This document shows positions 1 through 6,350 of a stretch of DNA of 6,719 nt, one piece after another. Source of the stretch: Nitrospina sp. (GTDB lineage: Bacteria; Nitrospinota; Nitrospinia; Nitrospinales; Nitrospinaceae); the NCBI GenBank assembly GCA_004357365.1, contig SMVT01000170.1, positions 1 to 6,719 of the forward strand, read 5' to 3'. The position numbers and the translations under genes are program-made. Position 1 is the stretch's first letter. Every line of letters begins with the position of its first letter. A model generated the notes under the pieces. That model made no database searches. It had not been told where the DNA came from and worked only from the letters and a program-made list of their open reading frames with translations.

Positions 1-429
1 CCTCCGGCGAACGACGACTCCGGCAAAAAAATCCTGTACCGGGGTGAGCACTGTTTCGTCATGATCAACATCTTCCCATACTCCAACGGGCACCTCATGG
101 TTTCCCCGTACCGGCACTTGGACTGCCTGACCCGGCTGAACGACGAGGAACTGATGGAAACCGGCAAACTGATCCAGAAGTCCATGGATATTCTACGCCA
201 GGTCTATGCTCCTGAAGGCTTCAACGTCGGCTACAACATCGGCAAAAGCGGCGGCGCGGGTTTCGACAACCATATCCACGCCCACATCGTGCCCCGGTGG
301 ATGGGCGACACCAATTTCATGCCGGTGCTTTCCGAAACCAAGGTGCTCCCGGAACTTATTGAAGGCACGTACAACCGCCTGCAACCCCTGTTTCAGAAAC
401 TGAAGCTCTCCAATGACCGAGACCGTTAA
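1..429 (+). CDS. HIT (histidine triad) family protein, AP4A phosphorylase-like; 5' end outside window
   Basis: The reading frame is open from base 1, so the gene starts upstream; 142 codons are visible. Members of this subfamily are usually about 160-170 residues, so roughly 20-25 N-terminal residues, normally including a CxFC metal-binding pair, are missing. The histidine triad HIHAHIV lies at bases 271-291, followed by PRW and GDTNFMPV, the hallmark of the HIT subgroup annotated as AP4A phosphorylase-like or diadenosine polyphosphate hydrolase. LYRGEH, FPYSNGHLMV and PYRH upstream are also typical, as is the GAG loop just before the triad. HIT enzymes form a covalent nucleotidyl-histidine intermediate on the middle triad residue and are cytoplasmic; the substrate of this one cannot be told from sequence. 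An internal ATG at 61 is not the start, because conserved family sequence precedes it. The stop at 427-429 overlaps mutS by 17 bases, which implies one transcript. Confidence 0.93.
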   Translation, partial: PPANDDSGKKILYRGEHCFVMINIFPYSNGHLMVSPYRHLDCLTRLNDEELMETGKLIQKSMDILRQVYAPEGFNVGYNIGKSGGAGFDNHIHAHIVPRWMGDTNFMPVLSETKVLPELIEGTYNRLQPLFQKLKLSNDRDR

Positions 430-3067
430 AAAAAAGAAATCCGATCCCGACGAAACCCCGATGATGCAGCAGTACCAGAGCATCAAACGGGACCACCCGG
501 ACGCCATCCTGTTTTTCCGGATGGGGGATTTCTACGAAATGTTCAACGAAGACGCCCAGGTGGCCTCGAAGATTCTTGATATCGCACTCACCTCACGCAA
601 CAAGAACCAGTCCAATCCCGTTCCCATGTGCGGCATCCCGCATCATGCAGCCAACCAGTACATTGCCAAACTGGTCAAGCAGGGCAAAAAGATCGCCATC
701 TGCGAACAGGTGGAAGACCCGAAACTGGCCAAGGGACTGGTGAAACGGCAGGTGGTGCGCGTCATCACCCCGGGAACCGTGCTGGAGGATCACCTGCTCG
801 ACCCGAAAAGCGCCCATTACCTCGCCTCCGTCTACATCGGGCGGGAAGGCACCGGACTGGCGGCGGTGGATTTGTCCACCGGCGAGTTCAAAGTAACCGA
901 AATCCAGGACAACCGGTCGCACAGCCTGCTGGCCGACGAATTGCACAAACTGGATCCCAGGGAAGTGATCACCCCGGAGTCTCTCCTCAATGAAAACGGA
1001 TCGGGTATCGCCGGGCTGACGCCCGGTGCGTACTGCCTCAATCCCTGCGAGGACTGGACCTTCAGCCACGGAGAGGCTTACCGGCAACTGACCGACCATT
1101 TCAAAACCCATTCGCTGGAAGGCTTCGGCTGCGAACATCTCAAGAACGCCGTCGGCGCGGCGGGCGCCCTCATCCGGTACCTGCGCGATACCCAGAAATC
1201 CTCCCTCCAGCATGTGAACACCCTGTTCACCTTCAACATCGACAGTTACATGTGGCTTGACCAGGCCACCGTCCACAGCCTCGAGCTGGTGAAATCCAGC
1301 GACGGCGAACGCAAACATTCCCTGCTGGGCCTGTTGGACGAAACCTGCACCTCGATGGGCGCCCGACGCCTCAAGGATTGGATCCTGAAACCGCTGGTTG
1401 ACCGCACCGCCATCGAGGACCGGTTAAACGGGGTGACGGTGTTTCATGACGACTTGATGGGCCGAAACGAATTGCGCTCCCGGCTCGACCGCATTCACGA
1501 TCTGGAGCGCCTGCTGGGCCGCATCTCGCTGGCGGCCTGCAGTCCGCGGGACCTGATCGCTCTCAAAAACTCGATCGCCGTTCTGCCGGAGATCCGGCAG
1601 ACCCTGCAACGCTGTGACTCCAAGGACCTGCAACGGTTCATCGAATCCTGGGACCCTCTCGAGTCCGTGCATCAACGGATCGACCGGACGATCGTCGACG
1701 ATCCGCCCTACAACATGAAAGACGGCCACCTGATCAAACCCGGTTGCCATGAAGAACTGGACCGTCTGAAAACCATCACGCGCGACGGCAATCAATCCAT
1801 CGCCGCCCTGGAAGCGCGTGAGCGGAAACGCACCGGCATCCCACCCTTGAAGGTCGGTTTCAACAAAATTTACGGCTATTACATCGAGGTGACCAAAAAG
1901 AATCTTGACCGGGTGCCGGCGGATTACATCCGCAAGCAGTCGCTGGTCAACTGCGAACGGTTCATCTCGCCGGAGTTGAAACAACACGAAACGGAGATCA
2001 CCGGCGCCGAGGAAAAAATCCACGCCTTGGAGCAGGAATTGTTCCAGGAGGTCCGGCAGGCGGTGGCGGCGGAGGGGCCGCGCATCCAAGCGATGGCCGT
2101 TCTGATCAGCGAACTCGATGTGATGGCGTCTCTGGCGGAAGTGGCCCACCGCCACCAATACACCCGTCCCGTGGTGAAGGACAACACGGATCTTCGCTTC
2201 GTCAACGGACGCCATCCCCTGGTGGAGCAGATCGATCCGTCGCATCCGTTCATCCCCAACGACACCACGCTGGATTGCGGCAACCACCAGATCATGATCC
2301 TCACCGGACCCAACATGGCCGGCAAATCCACCTACCTGCGCCAGGTGGCGCTGATTACGCTGATGGCGCAGATCGGCAGTTACGTGCCCGCCGAAGAGGC
2401 GGAACTGGGTCTGGTGGACCGCATCTTCTCGCGGGTCGGAGCGAAAGATCATTTGCTGAAGGGGCAGTCCACCTTCATGGTGGAGATGAACGAGGCCGCC
2501 AATATTCTCAACAACGCCACCCAGAGAAGCCTGATCATTCTGGATGAAATCGGGCGCGGCACCAGCACCTTCGACGGCATCAGCATCGCCTGGTCGATGG
2601 TCGAATACCTGCACGGCCCGGAACGCATCGGCGCCAAGACCCTGTTCGCCACGCATTACCATGAATTGACCGAACTGGGGGATACGCTTCCGGGCGTCCA
2701 GAATTTCAATGTGCAGGTCAAGGAATGGAACGACGAAATTATCTTTCTGAGAAAGATAGTTCCCGGGGGCGCAGATAAAAGCTACGGCATCCAGGTGGCG
2801 CGGCTGGCCGGCCTGCCGGAAGCCGTTCTGAATCGCGCTCATGAAGTGTTGTTCAATCTGGAAAACAGCGAATACGATGAACTGGGGACCCCCAACATCG
2901 GACGTTCCGAAAGCGCCGCCCCTTCCGGCCCGCAGCAGATGGGCCTGTTCCCCGCTCTCTCCCCGCCTCTGGTGCAAAAGCTGAAGGACATCCGGCCCGA
3001 CGAATTGACCCCGCGGGAAGCACTGGACAAATGGTACGAGATCCTGACGCTGTTGAACCATTCCTGA
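413..3067 (+). CDS. mutS: DNA mismatch repair protein MutS
   Basis: MutS recognises base mismatches and small loops after replication and, with ATP, recruits MutL. At 884 residues it is slightly longer than the E. coli protein (853). The mismatch-reading F40-Y41-E42 lies in GDFYEMF. Connector and core/lever regions follow, with the clamp-region signature NKIYGYYIEVTK from N484. The ATPase domain has Walker A GPNMAGKST (632-640), the signature STFMVEMNE (686-694), Walker B LIILDE (707-712) and FATHYHEL (745-752). Near the C terminus QMGLF (842-846) is a beta-clamp binding motif, followed by the conserved LTPREALDKWYE segment. The ATG at 413 is chosen because it gives a normal N-terminal length and overlaps the HIT gene by 17 bases. 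Only a weak GAAG precedes it, so reinitiation from the HIT gene is likely. ATGs at codons 17 and 18 are alternative starts that would keep the mismatch motif. No mutL is in the window. Confidence 0.98.
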   Translation: MTETVKKKKSDPDETPMMQQYQSIKRDHPDAILFFRMGDFYEMFNEDAQVASKILDIALTSRNKNQSNPVPMCGIPHHAANQYIAKLVKQGKKIAICEQVEDPKLAKGLVKRQVVRVITPGTVLEDHLLDPKSAHYLASVYIGREGTGLAAVDLSTGEFKVTEIQDNRSHSLLADELHKLDPREVITPESLLNENGSGIAGLTPGAYCLNPCEDWTFSHGEAYRQLTDHFKTHSLEGFGCEHLKNAVGAAGALIRYLRDTQKSSLQHVNTLFTFNIDSYMWLDQATVHSLELVKSSDGERKHSLLGLLDETCTSMGARRLKDWILKPLVDRTAIEDRLNGVTVFHDDLMGRNELRSRLDRIHDLERLLGRISLAACSPRDLIALKNSIAVLPEIRQTLQRCDSKDLQRFIESWDPLESVHQRIDRTIVDDPPYNMKDGHLIKPGCHEELDRLKTITRDGNQSIAALEARERKRTGIPPLKVGFNKIYGYYIEVTKKNLDRVPADYIRKQSLVNCERFISPELKQHETEITGAEEKIHALEQELFQEVRQAVAAEGPRIQAMAVLISELDVMASLAEVAHRHQYTRPVVKDNTDLRFVNGRHPLVEQIDPSHPFIPNDTTLDCGNHQIMILTGPNMAGKSTYLRQVALITLMAQIGSYVPAEEAELGLVDRIFSRVGAKDHLLKGQSTFMVEMNEAANILNNATQRSLIILDEIGRGTSTFDGISIAWSMVEYLHGPERIGAKTLFATHYHELTELGDTLPGVQNFNVQVKEWNDEIIFLRKIVPGGADKSYGIQVARLAGLPEAVLNRAHEVLFNLENSEYDELGTPNIGRSESAAPSGPQQMGLFPALSPPLVQKLKDIRPDELTPREALDKWYEILTLLNHS

Positions 3068-3068
3068 C

Positions 3069-3109
3069 CGGTTTCGGTTCTGAGGAGCTTTTTCACCACT
3101 TCGAAACCG
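3069..3109 (+). terminator. Inverted repeat just after mutS, possible weak terminator
   Basis: Two bases after the mutS stop, CGGTTTCG (3069-3076) is perfectly complementary to CGAAACCG (3102-3109), an 8-bp stem with a 25-base loop. A run of five T lies inside the loop (GAGCTTTTTC), not after the stem, so this is not a canonical intrinsic terminator. It could stabilise the 3' end of the mutS message, or assist Rho-dependent ending. The stem is directly visible; its role is inferred. Confidence 0.3.
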
Positions 3110-3189
3110 ATTGACGTCCCGCAAGATACATAAAATCAGATGGCTATTGCGCTCCCTGAAGGGGGTATGGCAAAAACACACCAGGTATC

Positions 3190-3227
3190 ACCCAACCTCA
3201 ATAAAAATCAGTATTTACTACCCAACC
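3190..3227 (+). repeat. Direct repeat ACCCAACC, two copies exactly 30 bases apart
   Basis: ACCCAACC occurs at 3190-3197 and again at 3220-3227. The first copy is upstream of the predicted -35 box and the second starts immediately after it, inside the spacer. The 30-base period is close to three helical turns, so both copies would face the same side of the DNA, as expected for a cooperative regulator binding site. No matching regulator gene is in the window. Chance occurrence of an 8-mer pair in a 262-base region is possible. Confidence 0.35.
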
Positions 3228-3242
3228 GAAATGAATTAGAAT
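3214..3242 (+). promoter_or_regulatory. Predicted sigma70-type promoter for the DUF4390/kinase unit
   Basis: The -35 box TTTACT (3214-3219) matches TTGACA at 4 of 6 positions, the spacer is the optimal 17 bases, and the -10 box TAGAAT (3237-3242) matches TATAAT at 5 of 6. Transcription would begin near 3249, giving a leader of about 80 bases before the ATG at 3330. The surrounding sequence is AT-rich compared with the flanking genes. A second, weaker candidate lies upstream: TTGACG (3111-3116) with TAAAAT (3131-3136), but its 14-base spacer is short. Confidence 0.42.
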
Positions 3243-3262
3243 AAGAGCCTATCGATCGAATG

Positions 3263-3296
3263 CTCGGGATGACCCGAGAACTTCTTGTTTTAATTC
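3263..3296 (+). promoter_or_regulatory. GC-rich leader hairpin with T-rich tail, possible attenuator
   Basis: CTCGGG (3263-3268) pairs perfectly with CCCGAG (3273-3278) around a 4-base ATGA loop. Two bases later comes AACTTCTTGTTTT, a broken T-rich stretch. It falls between the predicted promoter and the DUF4390 start codon. A 6-bp stem is short for a terminator and the T tract is interrupted, so partial attenuation or a message-stabilising hairpin are both possible. Confidence 0.3.
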
Positions 3297-3329
3297 AAGT
3301 TCAGCTGACACCCACTGTTTAATACATTC

Positions 3330-4004
3330 ATGAAACCCTTACCCAAAACCCTGCGCCGCTTGATCTTATTGTTGGGGATATGGTGTTTTTTATGGACCCC
3401 CGCCTGGGCCGCACCGACCATTTCCAAAATCAGGGTTCATACCGAAAATGAATTGATCACCCTCGATGCCGAGCTGATCGACGCGTTCAATGAAAAAATC
3501 CTGGAAGCGATCGAAAGCGGCGTCACCATGACGTTTACCTACGAAATCGAATTGCGCAAACAGACCTCCATATTTGGAGACGACGTGGTGTCGCAAAACA
3601 AAGTGATCCAGACCGTGCAGTACGACACATTAAAAAAAGTTTACCAGTTCACGTCGCAGGGGAAAAATGTCAACCGCAAGGTATCCACCAGGAGCCAGGA
3701 GCGGTTCAAACAATTGATGCTCACCCTCAAAAATATCCCCATCGCCCACGTCTACAAGTTGGATCCGGAAGAGAAATATTACGCGCGGGTGAAAGCGGAA
3801 ATGGAAGCGGAAGGGTTGTGGTTTCCCTTCAATTATCTTCTATTCTTTCTCCCGTTCAACGAGTTTGAAACCTCGTGGACCCAATCCACGCCCCTGACCC
3901 TTCACAGGGATGCGGCGTTTGGAGTGGCAGCCTCTCAAAAGAAATCCGAGCCGGTAATCCCTGCCAAGAGGGTAGCGAATGGAATCCGATCCTTTAACCA
4001 ATAA
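3330..4004 (+). CDS. Exported DUF4390 family protein, partner of the NtrY-like kinase
   Basis: This 224-residue protein has a classic signal peptide: basic start (MKPLPKTLRR), hydrophobic core LILLLGIWCFLW (11-22) and AWA before a likely cleavage after A27, so it acts outside the cytoplasmic membrane. The mature part resembles DUF4390: ILEAIESGVTMTFTYEIEL (57-75), YDTLKKVY (98-105), KYYARVKAEME (149-159), and an aromatic segment ending in FETSWTQS (179-186). DUF4390 has no established biochemical activity, but its genes recur immediately upstream of NtrY-like kinases, as here. The last eight codons and stop overlap the kinase gene by 26 bases. No Shine-Dalgarno sequence precedes the ATG at 3330. 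It is kept because an in-frame stop lies at 3306, no other ATG, GTG or TTG comes between, and the signal peptide begins there. A role as sensor accessory or ligand-binding partner is inference. Family assignment rests on remembered motif pattern, not on a search. Confidence 0.85.
   Translation: MKPLPKTLRRLILLLGIWCFLWTPAWAAPTISKIRVHTENELITLDAELIDAFNEKILEAIESGVTMTFTYEIELRKQTSIFGDDVVSQNKVIQTVQYDTLKKVYQFTSQGKNVNRKVSTRSQERFKQLMLTLKNIPIAHVYKLDPEEKYYARVKAEMEAEGLWFPFNYLLFFLPFNEFETSWTQSTPLTLHRDAAFGVAASQKKSEPVIPAKRVANGIRSFNQ
3966..3972 (+). promoter_or_regulatory. Ribosome binding site for the kinase, inside the DUF4390 gene
   Basis: AAGAGGG sits six bases before the ATG at 3979, a good Shine-Dalgarno fit that supports this start. 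It lies within the coding sequence of the upstream gene, so the kinase can be initiated independently or by coupling to DUF4390 translation. Confidence 0.5.
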
Positions 4005-6279
4005 CCCCCGGTACATCCAGCTCACCAAAGAGCAAATCCAGCAAAAGAAACAGCGCACCCGGCGTAATATTGCATGGCTGATCGTCACCCTGGTGGGGTT
4101 GACGGTGCTGGAAGTGTATTTTCTGAATCAGCAGAAAGCCAGCATCGCGGACAACATCAACATCCTGTTGCTGTTCAACGTGATCATCATCCTGCTGGTG
4201 TTGCTGATCGTGATGATCACCCGCAACCTGGTCAAGCTTTACAACGAACGCAAAAGCCGCATCATCGGCGCGAGATTCCAGACCAAACTGATCTTAGCCT
4301 TCTTAATCCTGGCCCTGGTCCCCGCCACCCTGCTGTTTTTAGTGGCCAGCAAACTGTTCAGTTACAGTATCGGAAACTGGTTCAGCATTCAGGTAGAGCG
4401 TTCCCTGCAGCAATCCATGGAAGTGGCGCGCGAATACTACGGGCACATGGAACAGAAAAGCCAGTTCCACGCCCGCCAGCTCGAGAAACGGATCATCCAA
4501 AACCAACTGTACCTCCAGGACCGGCGCGATGCCCTGCAACGCCTGGTGGAAACCAAGGTCGAGGAATATGAACTGGGCGGGGTGATCGTGTACGACCAGC
4601 AGGGACAGGTCGTGGTGTCCTATGCCAACCAGTCGATGCCGCAGAACTACACCAATCTGGATTACGCCGACCTGATCCGTGAAAGCATGGAAAGCGAGTC
4701 CACCGACGAGATGCGGTCCCAGACCAAGGGCAATTACCTGGTGGTGGTGCTTCCACTGAAGCAGATGGTGGAGGGCCAACCCTCCATCTGGGGCTATATT
4801 CTGACGTTGTCCAAAATCCCGAAAAGCACCATCATCAAAATCGAAGGCATCCGCAATACGTTTGAGGATTACAAAAAGCAAAGTTTCCTCAAGCTTCCGG
4901 TGACCGCCAATTACTACATCACTTTCATTCTGATGACGCTCCTCATTATGTTCTCGGCCATCTGGCTCGGGTTCTACATGGCGCGAGGCATCACCGTGCC
5001 CATCCAGCAGTTGGCGGCGGGAACGCGGCGGGTGGCCGAGGGCGACCTCAACGTCAAGGTCAACCTCGATACCGGCGATGAAATCGGTATGCTGGTCGAT
5101 TCCTTCAACACCATGACCGATCAACTCAAAACCAGCCGCAAAACGCTGGAAGAGGCCCATGAAAATCTTCAGATCACCAACATCGAACTGGACCGCCGCC
5201 GGAATTACACCGAAACCATCCTCGAGAACATCGGTGCCGGGGTGATCTCCATCGACAAAAAAGGCCGGATCACCACCCTCAACAAGGCCGCCAAACGCCT
5301 GTTGGAAGCGGACGACAAGGAAATCATCGGCAGCAACTACAAAGATGCGTTCGATCCCTCCTTCCACGAGCCGATCCGCAACATGATCAAAAAAATGAAC
5401 GAGGAACGGAAAGAAAACTACGAGGAACAGGTGGAGATGATCGTCGGCGAAACCCACCTGATCCTGATGGCCAACATTAAAATCATGCGGGACGACCGCA
5501 AAAAATACCTGGGCCTCCTGCTGGTGTTCGAAGACGTGACCCATCTCATCAAGGCCCAGAAGATCGCCGCCTGGCAGGAAGTCGCCCAGGGCATCGCCCA
5601 CGAAATCAAAAATCCACTGACGCCGATCAAGCTGAACGCCCAGCGCCTGCGCAAAAAATATTATGAAGACAAAAAGTCGTTCGCCAAGGTGTTCGACGAA
5701 AGCATCCGGATCATCACCGAGGAAGTGGAAGGCATGAAGGATTTGCTGAACGAGTTTCTCCGGTTTTCGCGCATGCCCACGCCCCATCCCAAACTGTATT
5801 CGATTCACACGATCATCGACGATGTGTCCCGCTTGTACTCCAACCATGAGAAGGACGTAACCATCAACAAAAACATGGACCCCAACGTCAACCTGCTGTA
5901 CATCGATCCCGAGCAGATACGGCGGGTGTTCATCAACCTGTTCGACAACGCTCTCGATGCGCTGGACACCAACGGCCAGATCGAAATCACCACCTATTTG
6001 GATCCCCAGACCAAGCGGGTGAAGATCGATTTTTCGGACAACGGGGTGGGCGTCAATCCCAAAGACCGGGAAAAGCTGTTCATGCCACATTTCACGACCA
6101 AAAAAAGAGGCACCGGTCTGGGTCTGGCGATCGTCACGCGGATCATCAACGACCACCATGGAGTCATCCAAGTGCGCTCCAATGAACCCAAGGGGACCAT
6201 TTTCACCCTTGAATTTCCAGACCCTTCGTCCACCACCCACATGGGCCGCTCCCTGAAGAACTTCAAGAGCGCGGGCTGA
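3979..6279 (+). CDS. NtrY-like membrane sensor histidine kinase (HAMP-PAS-HisKA-HATPase)
   Basis: This 766-residue kinase would sense a signal at or outside the inner membrane, autophosphorylate and pass phosphate to a response regulator. Hydrophobic segments lie at about 31-49, 61-81, 103-125 and 313-333, the four-segment NtrY layout, with an extracytoplasmic region at about 126-312. HAMP follows (about 335-390, with GITVPIQQL and EGDLNVKV), then PAS from about 411 (ILENIGAGVISID), then the H-box HEIKNPLTPIK with phospho-acceptor H541. ATP-binding boxes are intact: N-box INLFDNALDAL (N653, N657), G1 DNGVGV (687-692), F-box LFMPHFTTK and G2 GTGLGL (711-716). The length is normal for NtrY. The start at 3979 has a strong ribosome binding site within DUF4390. 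NtrY proteins usually act with the sigma54 activator NtrX on nitrogen or redox and envelope-related genes, but no ntrX is adjacent here, so the target is unknown and no ntrY symbol is assigned. Confidence 0.94.
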   Translation: MESDPLTNNPRYIQLTKEQIQQKKQRTRRNIAWLIVTLVGLTVLEVYFLNQQKASIADNINILLLFNVIIILLVLLIVMITRNLVKLYNERKSRIIGARFQTKLILAFLILALVPATLLFLVASKLFSYSIGNWFSIQVERSLQQSMEVAREYYGHMEQKSQFHARQLEKRIIQNQLYLQDRRDALQRLVETKVEEYELGGVIVYDQQGQVVVSYANQSMPQNYTNLDYADLIRESMESESTDEMRSQTKGNYLVVVLPLKQMVEGQPSIWGYILTLSKIPKSTIIKIEGIRNTFEDYKKQSFLKLPVTANYYITFILMTLLIMFSAIWLGFYMARGITVPIQQLAAGTRRVAEGDLNVKVNLDTGDEIGMLVDSFNTMTDQLKTSRKTLEEAHENLQITNIELDRRRNYTETILENIGAGVISIDKKGRITTLNKAAKRLLEADDKEIIGSNYKDAFDPSFHEPIRNMIKKMNEERKENYEEQVEMIVGETHLILMANIKIMRDDRKKYLGLLLVFEDVTHLIKAQKIAAWQEVAQGIAHEIKNPLTPIKLNAQRLRKKYYEDKKSFAKVFDESIRIITEEVEGMKDLLNEFLRFSRMPTPHPKLYSIHTIIDDVSRLYSNHEKDVTINKNMDPNVNLLYIDPEQIRRVFINLFDNALDALDTNGQIEITTYLDPQTKRVKIDFSDNGVGVNPKDREKLFMPHFTTKKRGTGLGLAIVTRIINDHHGVIQVRSNEPKGTIFTLEFPDPSSTTHMGRSLKNFKSAG

Positions 6280-6299
6280 TTCCCATGATTTTTTTTATT
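6240..6299 (+). terminator. Intrinsic terminator overlapping the kinase stop codon
   Basis: CATGGG (6240-6245) pairs perfectly with CCCATG (6282-6287). Inside this stem a second one forms: CGCTC (6247-6251) with GAGCG (6267-6271), and TGAA (6254-6257) with TTCA (6262-6265). One base after the outer stem comes a run of eight T (6289-6296), then ATT. This is a convincing Rho-independent terminator whose hairpin is built partly from the last 13 codons of the kinase gene. It closes the DUF4390/kinase unit. Confidence 0.58.
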
Positions 6300-6328
6300 C
6301 CTCCTCTATAGTTTGTATCCAAAATACG

Positions 6329-6334
6329 TATAAT
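6329..6334 (+). promoter_or_regulatory. Perfect -10 hexamer TATAAT upstream of the ALDH remnant
   Basis: TATAAT matches the sigma70 -10 consensus exactly, but no acceptable -35 is seen at 16-18 bases upstream and there is no extended -10 TG. It could be a remnant or weak promoter reading into the ALDH fragment, or simply part of an AT-rich spacer. Confidence 0.2.
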
Positions 6335-6350
6335 AGAGACTCAACAGCAA

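Noticed and set aside
3151..3166. GCTCCC-TGAA-GGGGGT hairpin in the intergenic region as a terminator
   Set aside because: The stem includes two G-T pairs and is followed by ATGGCAAAAAC, with no T tract, so it does not look like an intrinsic terminator.
1424..3181. Long minus-strand open frame (585 codons) opposite mutS
   Set aside because: It is antisense to an unmistakable mutS, has no recognisable family motifs, and arises from GC-rich codon bias in the real gene.
6100..6106. A7 run in the kinase ATP-binding domain as a programmed frameshift site
   Set aside because: It lies between the F and G2 boxes in a frame that continues normally; a shift would only destroy the domain, and a Lys-Lys-Arg stretch explains the run.
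4339..6240. Long minus-strand open frame (633 codons) opposite the kinase
   Set aside because: It mirrors the kinase gene, its composition is rich in His, Asp, Val and Gly as expected from reverse reading of real codons, and no domain is recognisable.
6301..6350. Mobile element or attachment site at the ALDH junction
   Set aside because: No inverted repeats, target-site duplication, transposase or tRNA end could be seen around the truncation point.
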